Origin: Bacteroidales bacterium
GTDB taxonomy: Bacteria; Bacteroidota; Bacteroidia; Bacteroidales; Bacteroidaceae
Length of the DNA stretch: 16,506 bases
Direction: 5' to 3'
NCBI GenBank assembly: GCA_004554665.1
Contig: SFKY01000078.1
Span: 1-16,506, forward strand
Shown: piece by piece, positions 1 to 6,858 of the stretch
How the letters are laid out: every line of letters starts with the position of its first letter
Numbering within the stretch: the stretch's first letter is position 1
Position numbers and translations under genes: made by a program
Notes under the pieces: generated by a model
Database searches by the model: none
The model's input: the letters and a program-made list of their open reading frames with translations, nothing else
Told to the model about the DNA's origin: nothing

Positions 1-34
1 TTGGTACATTTTGAGATGTCCATACACCAAATTC

Positions 35-69
35 CAAGCGACAAGAGTCAGGTTACCTTTTGTCGCTTG
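35..69. repeat. Inverted repeat downstream of the CorC-like gene
   Basis: The arms CAAGCGACAA (35-44) and TTGTCGCTTG (60-69) are perfectly complementary. One G-T and two more Watson-Crick pairs extend the stem inward to about 13 pairs, with a loop of about 9 bases. It lies 63 bases beyond the stop codon of the minus-strand CorC-like gene, so it could mark that transcript's 3' end. No T-run follows on either strand, so it is not a classical intrinsic terminator. A weaker inverted pair, GGCCG (78-82) with CGGCC (93-97), follows. I see no gene in bases 1-131, although a start codon for a gene running off the left edge (minus-strand ATG at 23) cannot be excluded. Confidence 0.45.
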
Positions 70-131
70 CCGGTGACGGCCGGGTGGTCCTTCGGCCGAC
101 TCTATAAAGAGAAAGGGTAAGGAAGACGGTG

Positions 132-1421
132 TTACTCTTCCGACTGGTTGGCTGCCTCTTCTTTCATCAACAAGACTTTGTCGATGCGATAGCCGTCCAT
201 TTCAACAACTTTCAAGGTGAACATACGCCATTGGCACTGCTCACCCACGGTGGGAATATGGTCAAGGATGTCGAGTATCAGGCCCGCCAAGGTTTTGTAT
301 TCGCGTTGATAGAGGTCTTCTTCGTCGAAATACTCCAAGAACTCGTAGAACGGGCACTGCCCACTGATGATCCAACTCTTTTTGTCGGCCCGTTCGATGA
401 TGTCGGGCAACTCCTTTTGATCGGTAATGGTTCCCACCAAGCCTTCAAAGATGTCGCGGAAGGTTATCACCCCCAGCATGGCTCCCAATTCGTCACAGAC
501 AAAGGCGATGTTGGAATGATGCTTCTTCAGATGTTCCAAGGCTTTGTACACGGTGATATGTTCGGGGAAGAAAATAGGCTTCTTCAGGCAACTGTTCAGA
601 TTGAAGCCGGGTTTACCGAGGTGCATCACCAAATCTTTCAGGCTTACAACGCCACAAAGATTCTCCAGATTGCCATCCACTACCGGATAATTGCTGTAGG
701 GTGTGTCGTGAATGACGTTCTCCACTTCCTGCGAGTTCATCTTCAAGTCCAAGGTCACCACATCGGTGCGATAAGTCATGAGATGATCTACCGTTTGGTC
801 GCCCATCACCATGGCCCGTTCCATGATGTCCTGCTCCATCTCGGCTACTTCGCCGTTCTCGATTCCTTCTTGTATGACCGACTTGATTTCTTCTTCGGTC
901 ACGCCCTGCGACTCCTTGTGTAAATGAAAGATGCGCACCAGCCAGTCGGTATTGACCGACAAGAGCCACACGAAGGGTTTGGCCAATCCGGCAAAGAAGA
1001 GCATGGCCGGCGCACACAGCTTGGCCATGGAGTCGGCCAAGTCTATTCCCACGCGTTTGGGGAAGAGTTCGCCCAACTCGCACTGCAAGTAGGTGGCGGC
1101 AATCAAGATGAGCGTTTTGGCAGCAATAGAGGCCGTTTCGGCCGGCAGTCCAATACCGATGAGCCACTCGGTGAAATCGTCGCTCATCTCAGCTCCCGAG
1201 TAGATACCGGTGAGGATGCTCACAACGGTGATGCCAATTTGTGCCGTCGACAGGAATTTGTCGGTATCGTTAATCAGGTCAAGCGCCATCTTGGCCGTGC
1301 GGCTTCCTTTCTTCACGGCCACTTGAAGGCGGCTCTTGCGGGCCGAGATCAGGGCTACCTCCGAGAGGGAGAAGAAGGCATTGAAGAAGACCAGAATGCC
1401 GATGATGATAAAGTCAGTCAT
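132..1421 (-). CDS. CorC/HlyC-family CBS-domain membrane protein (CNNM-type transporter)
   Basis: A 429-residue inner-membrane protein of the hemolysin C / CorC / CNNM family, whose members are linked to magnesium or other divalent cation export; the true substrate here is unknown. The N-terminal DUF21/CNNM region (about residues 1-190) has several membrane segments and the family motifs FNAFFSLSEVAL near the start and GELFPKR near residue 118. A pair of CBS domains follows (about 200-330), with the typical hydrophobic run SNYPVVDG and a second repeat containing GAMLGVITFRDIFEGLVG. A C-terminal CorC_HlyC domain ends the protein. Length is normal for the family and nothing is truncated. The ATG at 1421 fits the family N-terminus and lies 35 bases from a -7 box on the same strand. 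It is transcribed divergently from the thiamine operon and appears monocistronic in this window. Confidence 0.9.
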   Translation of the reverse strand: MTDFIIIGILVFFNAFFSLSEVALISARKSRLQVAVKKGSRTAKMALDLINDTDKFLSTAQIGITVVSILTGIYSGAEMSDDFTEWLIGIGLPAETASIAAKTLILIAATYLQCELGELFPKRVGIDLADSMAKLCAPAMLFFAGLAKPFVWLLSVNTDWLVRIFHLHKESQGVTEEEIKSVIQEGIENGEVAEMEQDIMERAMVMGDQTVDHLMTYRTDVVTLDLKMNSQEVENVIHDTPYSNYPVVDGNLENLCGVVSLKDLVMHLGKPGFNLNSCLKKPIFFPEHITVYKALEHLKKHHSNIAFVCDELGAMLGVITFRDIFEGLVGTITDQKELPDIIERADKKSWIISGQCPFYEFLEYFDEEDLYQREYKTLAGLILDILDHIPTVGEQCQWRMFTLKVVEMDGYRIDKVLLMKEEAANQSEE

Positions 1422-1455
1422 CTTTCAGATTGTGTTGGATGGGTTTAAACGCTTG

Positions 1456-1463
1456 CAAAAGTA
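1456..1463 (-). promoter_or_regulatory. -7 promoter box for the CorC-like gene
   Basis: On the minus strand these bases read TACTTTTG, an exact match to the Bacteroidetes -7 consensus TAnnTTTG. The box is 35 bases upstream of the ATG at 1421, giving a short leader. The -33 element is weak: only a GTG about 17 bases upstream, no clear TTG. Confidence 0.55.
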
Positions 1464-1571
1464 CCACTATTTCACGAAAACACCCTGTCTGGAACAGCCT
1501 AAGTTGGGAGCGAGGAGCGCGATGTTCTGTTTTTTCCTCAGGTAGGAAACGTGTGTTACATACAGAAGTCG

Positions 1572-1579
1572 TAACTTTG
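1572..1579 (+). promoter_or_regulatory. -7 promoter box for the thiamine operon
   Basis: TAACTTTG matches the Bacteroidetes -7 consensus TAnnTTTG exactly. It ends about 8 bases before the TPP riboswitch begins, so transcription would start at or just before the aptamer. The -33 region has only GTG (1551-1553), 18 bases away, instead of TTG. Confidence 0.6.
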
Positions 1580-1586
1580 CAGGCGT

Positions 1587-1673
1587 AAATTTTAGGGGTG
1601 CCCTTCCCGTTGGATGGGCTGAGATCAAACCCTTTCACCTGAACCGGGTAATGCCGGCGTAGAGAATAAATTT
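1587..1673 (+). ncRNA. TPP (thiamine pyrophosphate) riboswitch, THI element
   Basis: The conserved core is complete: AGGGGTGC at 1594-1601, GCTGAGA at 1618-1624, an ACCC stretch near 1629-1632, and GAACCGGGTAATGCCGGCGT (1641-1660) followed by AG. The outer P1 helix can form between AAATTT at 1588-1593 and AAATTT at 1668-1673. The ATG of the TonB receptor is only 12 bases after P1, and there is no room for a terminator hairpin with a T-run. Control is therefore most simply at translation start, with TPP binding hiding the start region (inference). It precedes a receptor, a PnuT permease and thiamine pyrophosphokinase, which matches the ligand. Confidence 0.95.
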
Positions 1674-1685
1674 CAATTACTCACA

Positions 1686-4007
1686 ATGAAAAAGTATTTT
1701 TTGTTGGGTAGCCTCTTGATGATGGCTACCGTCGCAAGTGCGACAACGTTAAGCGCGGCCGAAGATGCTGCGCAAGTCAAGAATGCCCCTTCGGCTCCTT
1801 CTGCCGTTTCGACCGGAAACGCGAAGGAGGATGTCGACACTCTTTCCATGCGCAAGTTGCAGGAAGTGCAAGTGGTGTCGACGCGTGCCTTGAAGAATGC
1901 GCCGATTGCCTATTCTTCGCTCTCGAAGGGCGAGATTGAAGAGGTCAATCACGGTAAAGACATTCCCTTCCTGCTTTCGCTCAGTCCGTCGGTGCTGACG
2001 TCGTCTGATGCCGGTATGGGCATTGGTTATACCACGATGCGCGTGAGGGGCACCGATGCCACCCGCATCAACGTTACGGCCAACGGCATTCCCCTCAACG
2101 ATGCTGAGAGCAACAGCCTCTTTTGGGTCAACATGCCCGACTTTGCCTCCAGCCTCAACAGCATGGAGCTGCAGCGCGGTGTGGGAACCTCAACCAACGG
2201 TAGCGGCGCGTTTGGCGCTACGCTGAACATGGAGACCGAGAAGATTTCGGCCGATCCTTACTTCCGCTTTGACGGTTCTGCCGGCTCTTACGGCACTCAC
2301 AAGGAGACCCTACGCTTCGGCACCGGTCTGCTGGGCGGTCACTGGGGCTTCAGCGGACGCCTCTCCAACATCGGCACCGACGGTTTCATCGACCGTGCTT
2401 CGGCCCGCCTCAACTCCTACTTTCTCCAGGCCGGTTACTTTGGCGAAACCACCATGGTGAAGTTCATTACCTTCAACGGTACTGAAAAGACTTACCATGC
2501 CTGGGACTATGCCACGCGCGAGGACATGGCCACCTACGGCCGCTCCTACAATCCCTGCGGCAAGTTCAAGGACAACGAGGGCAACACCGTCTTCTACAAA
2601 GACCAGACCGACAACTATCACCAGCAGCACTACCAGCTGTTGCTCAACCAGCAACTGGGCCAGCCCTTCTCGCTCAACGTGGCCTTGCACTACACCCACG
2701 GCTTCGGCTATTACGAGCAGTACAAGAAGGACCAGGCGCTTTACAAGTATGCGTTTGCCGCTCCGCTCAACACGGCTTACAGCGACTTGGTGAGACAAAA
2801 GAAGTTGGACAACGACTTCTACGGCACGGTCCTCTCGCTCAACTATCAGGACGAAGGCCTGCAGGCTACCTTGGGCGGAGGATGGAACAAGTACGACGGC
2901 TCACACTATGGCAACGTCATCTGGGTGCGCCAGGCCGAGTCGCCCGTCATGCCCAATCATCGTTATTATGACAACATGGCCCACAAGCAGGACATGAACG
3001 TTTACGGAAAGATCTCTTATGAGTTCCTGCCCGGCTTGAACGCCTGGGGAGACGTGCAGTACCGCTATGTCGACTACCGCATGGACGGTCCGTCCGACAA
3101 CTACATCTCGGGCAATCAGTACAGCTACGACCTGAAGACCTGTTTCAGCTTCCTCAACCCCAAGGCCGGACTACTCTGGCGCTTCGCCCCCGGCCAGGAA
3201 GTCTATGCCTCCTACGCCCTGGCCCAGAAGGAGCCTACGCGCAACGACATTGAAGACAACATCGGTGCCGACCGCCCGCGTGCCGAGAAGCTTCACGACT
3301 TTGAACTGGGTTACCACTTCTCGTCGCCCACCTTCGCTGCCGGCCTGAATCTCTACTACATGCTCTATAAAGACCAGTTCGTGCTGACCGGACAACAGAA
3401 TGCCATTGGCGAGATGATGGCCAGCAACATCGGCGACAGCTACCGCCGCGGCCTGGAGTTGACCGCAGCCTGGAAGCCCTGCCCTTACTTCAGTTGGGAA
3501 GGCAACGCCACCTGGAGCCACAACCGTTCGCGCAACCTGAAGTTCCTGCTCGACGACACCCAAGAATACTTCAACGTAAAGAGCGCGCCCCTCTCCTTCT
3601 CGCCTGACCTGACCGTGAAGAGCATTCTCCGCGGACGCTACAAAGGACTGGAAGCTACCCTCTCCACCCAGTTTGTGGATGAGCAGTACATGACCACCAC
3701 CGGGCTGCGCTCTTATCAGGACGGCGACCACGAGACCAGCCTCATGCTCGACCGCTTCTGCGTGTCCGACCTCGACCTCTCTTACAACTTCACCAAGCTG
3801 CGCTTTGTGAAAGGTCTGCGCCTGGGCGTTACCATCTACAACCTCTTTGGCACCAACTACGAGAGCTTCGGAGCTGCCTACACCGCCGTGCGCAGCGACG
3901 GTCGCGGAGGCATGCAGGGCTATCAGACCGACGGATGGGACTCTTACTCCGTCTACTCGGCACAAGCCCCGATGCACTTCCTGGCCCACCTCTCCATCAA
4001 CTTCTAA
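1686..4007 (+). CDS. TonB-dependent outer-membrane receptor, predicted thiamine uptake (OMR-thi type)
   Basis: A 773-residue outer-membrane receptor. It has a signal peptide (MKK start, hydrophobic to about residue 20), a TonB-box-like segment EVQVVSTRA near residue 60, and a plug domain at about 72-185 with RVRGTDATRINVTANGIPLN and RGVGTSTNGSGAFGATLNM. The rest is a 22-strand-type barrel ending in a terminal Phe (LAHLSINF). It lacks the N-terminal CarboxypepD_reg-like extension of SusC-type receptors, fitting a small-molecule receptor rather than a glycan one. The TPP riboswitch upstream and the permease and kinase genes downstream make thiamine or a thiamine precursor or ester the likely substrate; the barrel itself does not show this. 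The next gene starts after a 3-base gap, so the operon is tight. The ATG at 1686 gives a proper signal peptide. Confidence 0.92.
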   Translation: MKKYFLLGSLLMMATVASATTLSAAEDAAQVKNAPSAPSAVSTGNAKEDVDTLSMRKLQEVQVVSTRALKNAPIAYSSLSKGEIEEVNHGKDIPFLLSLSPSVLTSSDAGMGIGYTTMRVRGTDATRINVTANGIPLNDAESNSLFWVNMPDFASSLNSMELQRGVGTSTNGSGAFGATLNMETEKISADPYFRFDGSAGSYGTHKETLRFGTGLLGGHWGFSGRLSNIGTDGFIDRASARLNSYFLQAGYFGETTMVKFITFNGTEKTYHAWDYATREDMATYGRSYNPCGKFKDNEGNTVFYKDQTDNYHQQHYQLLLNQQLGQPFSLNVALHYTHGFGYYEQYKKDQALYKYAFAAPLNTAYSDLVRQKKLDNDFYGTVLSLNYQDEGLQATLGGGWNKYDGSHYGNVIWVRQAESPVMPNHRYYDNMAHKQDMNVYGKISYEFLPGLNAWGDVQYRYVDYRMDGPSDNYISGNQYSYDLKTCFSFLNPKAGLLWRFAPGQEVYASYALAQKEPTRNDIEDNIGADRPRAEKLHDFELGYHFSSPTFAAGLNLYYMLYKDQFVLTGQQNAIGEMMASNIGDSYRRGLELTAAWKPCPYFSWEGNATWSHNRSRNLKFLLDDTQEYFNVKSAPLSFSPDLTVKSILRGRYKGLEATLSTQFVDEQYMTTTGLRSYQDGDHETSLMLDRFCVSDLDLSYNFTKLRFVKGLRLGVTIYNLFGTNYESFGAAYTAVRSDGRGGMQGYQTDGWDSYSVYSAQAPMHFLAHLSINF

Positions 4008-4010
4008 AGA

Positions 4011-4604
4011 ATGGATACCATCCGGCACATCTGGCAAGAGCACGGACTCCTGTTGCTTGACATCACGGGCACCATCATCGGCCTTTGGTACCTTTGGCTC
4101 GAATATCGGGCCAGCATCCGCCTTTGGCTCGTGGGCATCATCATGCCCGCCCTCTATCTCGTCATCTACTACCGGGCCGGACTCTATGCCGACTTCGGCC
4201 TGCAGGTCTACTACCTGCTGGCCGCCCTTTATGGATGGACCGCCTGGAAAAACAAACCTGCCGACCAACCCGAGAAGCCCATCACCTCCATGCCGCGCCG
4301 CCACCTGCTGCCCGCAGCAGGAGCTGCCGTCGTACTGTGGGCAGCCATCTACATCGTGCTCAGGGTCTGCACCGACAGCGACGTGGCCCTTTGCGACAGC
4401 TACGTCAATGCCCTCAGCATTGTTGCCCTCTGGATGCTGGCGCGCAAGTACGTCGAGCAATGGTTCATGTGGATCGTCATCGACGCCGTCAGCGCAGCCC
4501 TCTATGTCTATAAAGGAATCCCCTTCACGGCCGGACTCTATGCGCTCTACGCCGTCATCGCCGTGTTGGGATATTTAAAATGGAAAAAGATGATGCAAGG
4601 ATGA
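4011..4604 (+). CDS. pnuT: PnuT-like thiamine permease (PnuC family)
   Basis: A 197-residue integral membrane protein with about seven hydrophobic segments (roughly 13-31, 36-54, 58-78, 99-118, 126-144, 149-167, 170-190). This is the size and topology of the PnuC family of facilitators for nicotinamide riboside and related vitamins. The family-like stretch LQVYYLLAALYGWTAW is at about 64-79. In Bacteroidetes, PnuC homologues that lie behind a TPP riboswitch and beside thiamine pyrophosphokinase are assigned to thiamine (PnuT). Such carriers move the vitamin down its gradient and rely on the kinase to trap it, which the next gene supplies. It begins 3 bases after the receptor's stop and its TGA overlaps the next gene's ATG. 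Substrate is inferred from context. Confidence 0.88.
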   Translation: MDTIRHIWQEHGLLLLDITGTIIGLWYLWLEYRASIRLWLVGIIMPALYLVIYYRAGLYADFGLQVYYLLAALYGWTAWKNKPADQPEKPITSMPRRHLLPAAGAAVVLWAAIYIVLRVCTDSDVALCDSYVNALSIVALWMLARKYVEQWFMWIVIDAVSAALYVYKGIPFTAGLYALYAVIAVLGYLKWKKMMQG

Positions 4605-5257
4605 AGCCATTCGACATCGACCTTTATCAGCCCGAAGCCGTCATCGTAGCCAACGGCGAGTTTCCCTCGGCCTCCGTCATGCACCGATGGATAGACCGGG
4701 CGCCCCTCGTAATAAGTCTTGACGGCGCAGCCAACCGGTTGCTCCAATTGGGCTACAGGCCCCACCTGATTATCGGCGACGGCGACTCAATTCAGCCCGG
4801 ACTGACCGAGCGCTACGGCGTGGAATTTCTCAAAGTAGATGAACAAGAGACTAACGACCTCAGCAAGGCCGTGCGCCACCTGCGAAAGCGCGGATGCCGC
4901 AGACTCATGATGTTAGGCATCACCGGACGCCGCGACGACCACACCCTGGGCAACATCTCCCTCCTGGTCTACTACCTGCAAATGGGCATGAAGGCCGTAG
5001 CCGTCACCGACTGGGGCACCTTCGTCCCCTGCCGCGGCAACGCCCTGCTGAAGACCACGAAGGGCCAACAGGTGTCCATCTTCAACTTCCGGGCCACCGG
5101 CATCAAGAGCAACGACCTGGTATATCCGCCCTACGACACCACCATGCTTTGGCAAGGTACGCTCAACGAGGCCAAATCCGACCACCTGAGCATCCAAGCC
5201 GAAGGCGACTACCTGGTCTACTTGGTCAACATGCAACAAGCCCCCCTCACGGAATAA
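4601..5257 (+). CDS. thiN: Thiamine pyrophosphokinase (thiamine diphosphokinase)
   Basis: Transfers pyrophosphate from ATP to thiamine to make TPP, trapping vitamin brought in by the receptor and permease; the TPP then feeds back on the riboswitch. With the start at 4601 it has 218 residues. Visible family motifs are DGAAN (41-45), GDGDS (59-63), DLSKA (86-90) and TGRRDDHTLGN (108-118), which hold the nucleotide- and metal-binding acidic residues. A C-terminal thiamine-binding domain carries GTLNEAKSDHLSI, related to the family's G-S-N-E loop. I chose the ATG at 4601 because it overlaps the PnuT stop as ATGA, typical of translational coupling, and because homologues begin just before the EAVIVANGE strand. 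An in-frame ATG at 4580 would add seven residues and cannot be excluded. Bacteroidetes copies are also called tnr3. Confidence 0.92.
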   Translation: MKPFDIDLYQPEAVIVANGEFPSASVMHRWIDRAPLVISLDGAANRLLQLGYRPHLIIGDGDSIQPGLTERYGVEFLKVDEQETNDLSKAVRHLRKRGCRRLMMLGITGRRDDHTLGNISLLVYYLQMGMKAVAVTDWGTFVPCRGNALLKTTKGQQVSIFNFRATGIKSNDLVYPPYDTTMLWQGTLNEAKSDHLSIQAEGDYLVYLVNMQQAPLTE

Positions 5258-5397
5258 CCCTCACGGAGGCAATGCCAACGGACGAGTACATCGTTAGCAA
5301 GCATCACCTACCTCAATAGACATTCATCTTCGCGAAACCATAGGCCGACACCCGGTTGGGAGCAAATCAAGCATGCCCGGCACGGTGCGCGGCTTAC
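5258..5397. other. Gene-free spacer after the thiamine operon
   Basis: No convincing gene, promoter or terminator hairpin is seen here. The 10-mer CCCTCACGGA occurs at 5244-5253 and again at 5258-5267, a 14-base offset that spans the stop codon of thiamine pyrophosphokinase. This looks like a small tandem duplication that may have remodelled the gene's end. The tandem array begins at 5398. Confidence 0.5.
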
Positions 5398-5868
5398 TTT
5401 AACTTAAAGAGAGACTGGTGTAAAATCACACTAACCGTTCTTTAACTTAAAGAGAGGCTCGTGTGGTTTCACACTAACCGTACTTCAACTTAAAGAGAGG
5501 CTGGTGTGGTATCACACTAATCGTTCTTCAACTTAAAGTAGGCTCATGTGATATCACACTAATCGTTCTTCAACTTAAAGAAGGCTGGTGTGGTATCACA
5601 CTAACCGTACTTCAACTTAAAGTAGGCTCATGTGATATCACACTAACCGTACTTCAACTTAAAGAGAGGCTGGTGTGGTATCACACTAACTGTTCTTCAA
5701 CTTAAAGAGAGGCTGGTGTGGTATCACACTAACCGTTCTTCAACTTAAAGAGAGGCTGGTGTGATATCACACTAACTGTTCTTCAACTTAAAGAAGGGTT
5801 TATGTGGTATCACACTCGCTTCTCTTCAACTTAAAGATGGGGCGGAGTGGTCGCATGCTCGCTTTTTC
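5398..5868. repeat. Tandem array of ten 42-43 bp units plus one decayed unit, each an inverted repeat
   Basis: Units start at 5398, 5441, 5484, 5527, 5569, 5611, 5653, 5696, 5739 and 5782; a diverged copy at 5825-5868 runs up to the stop codon of the convergent gene. Most begin TTCAACTTAAAG (the first two TTTAACTTAAAG) and end in a variable GTTC or GTAC. Within a unit an arm like TTAAAGAGAGGCTGGTGTG (5702-5720) faces CACACTAACCGTTCTTCAA (5725-5743) across GTAT: 14 Watson-Crick pairs, 2 G-T and 3 mismatches. A single C separates consecutive arm pairs, so each arm could also pair with the neighbouring unit. Units 4, 6 and 9 carry a perfect dyad TGTGATATCACA (5547-5558, 5631-5642, 5760-5771). 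There are no unique spacers, so it is not CRISPR. It lies between convergent genes. Function unknown. Confidence 0.93.
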
Positions 5869-6858
5869 TCACGCTTTGTTGATGGTTCCGCAGTGAGGGC
5901 AGCGCCCTAAATGGCGGATGGGGTGACCGCATTTGCCGCAAAGATAAGGCATGGCGTAGTGGCGCAGATAGGTGCGAAGTGAGAAGTAGCAGTACGCTCC
6001 ATAGATGAGGTAACCAATGTAAATGCGAATGGTGAGGGAAAGTATCAGATAGATGATGAAGCAGAGACAACCCAAGCCAACGATGTAGCTGATGGCATCT
6101 TCCAATGCTATTTGTTTGCGCAAATCGTCGACGACGGCGATGCTGGTGATGAGCATCATCCAGATGCAAATTAAGAATGCCGAAAGTATGAATGGTTGCC
6201 CGAACGGATTGAGCGTAGGATGATAATAGAACTCCAACCAGGTTTCGGGTGCAAAGCTCGACAGGGAGCCATAGAGCATGGCCGAACTGGCCGTGAGTAA
6301 ACACAGGAGGGTGGGATAGAACGAATGAATGTCGTAGAGGTGTACCAAGTAGACCTTTCGCCGTTTGATGATGCGGTAGAGGTAAAACAAGGCTCCCATA
6401 CCGAGCATGATGACAAACCCTAAAACAAATCGACTGCTGAAGGCATGAATGAATTCCGAGATGGGGTCGCAAGGCACTACGTTTTGAAGTAGCACTTCCT
6501 CGGCAATCCATCCCATCGTTTGCTGGTCTCGCGCCACCTTAATCCAATAAGTGGTCGAGTCGGCAGGATATTTCAGGATGTTGGCCACCACGATTTCATT
6601 GCCGGCATAGAGCTTGATGGTGTCTGCCGGTGCATGAAGCAGATTTTCGGGCAGGTGGGTAAGCAGGGTTAGTGAGTCGGCCTTGACACAGAAGTTATAA
6701 TTGAACGTGTAGTGATGCTCTATGGCAAACTGCATGGAGTCTCGTTGCCGACTGGTGATGTCCCAAAGTTCTTCGGGAGGGGTGTGGGAGTAACGGCAGG
6801 AGGCGCAGAGCAAACAGAGCAGCAGGCTGGTCAGAACCTTATTCAACGGCATAGACAT
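5869..6858 (-). CDS. Uncharacterised membrane lipoprotein with SH3-like region and C-terminal zinc ribbon
   Basis: A 329-residue protein I can describe but not name. It has a lipoprotein signal with lipobox LCASC (Cys21). A periplasmic region to about residue 140 contains YWIKVARDQQTMGWIAEE, resembling a bacterial SH3-like (GW-type) segment. About five membrane helices follow (near 143-163, 181-201, 221-243, 257-275, 276-293), then a zinc ribbon with Cys307, Cys310, Cys320 and Cys323 in CGKCG and CPHCG. The start at 6858 lies inside the end of the U32 gene (20-base overlap), so its translation is probably coupled to it; an alternative ATG at 6852 removes two residues. An N-terminal lipid anchor together with a polytopic membrane domain is unusual. 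The tandem array begins directly after its stop codon. Confidence 0.8.
   Translation of the reverse strand: MSMPLNKVLTSLLLCLLCASCRYSHTPPEELWDITSRQRDSMQFAIEHHYTFNYNFCVKADSLTLLTHLPENLLHAPADTIKLYAGNEIVVANILKYPADSTTYWIKVARDQQTMGWIAEEVLLQNVVPCDPISEFIHAFSSRFVLGFVIMLGMGALFYLYRIIKRRKVYLVHLYDIHSFYPTLLCLLTASSAMLYGSLSSFAPETWLEFYYHPTLNPFGQPFILSAFLICIWMMLITSIAVVDDLRKQIALEDAISYIVGLGCLCFIIYLILSLTIRIYIGYLIYGAYCYFSLRTYLRHYAMPYLCGKCGHPIRHLGRCPHCGTINKA

Noticed and set aside
129..923. Plus-strand open frame of 264 codons
   Set aside because: Antisense shadow of the CorC-like gene, with no recognisable domain.
1492..1533. Terminator from GAACA and TGTTC with a following T-run
   Set aside because: The arms are only 5 bases around a 26-base loop, and no plus-strand gene lies upstream to be terminated.
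3171..4460. Long minus-strand open frame of 429 codons
   Set aside because: It is antisense to the TonB receptor and PnuT, which are clearly real; composition reflects the codon bias of the opposite strand.
5398..5868. CRISPR array
   Set aside because: Units are contiguous and near-identical over their whole length, with no unique spacers, and no cas genes are present.
5398..5868. Array of Crp binding sites
   Set aside because: Half-sites TGTGA and TCACA are present but separated by 2 bases instead of the 6 needed.
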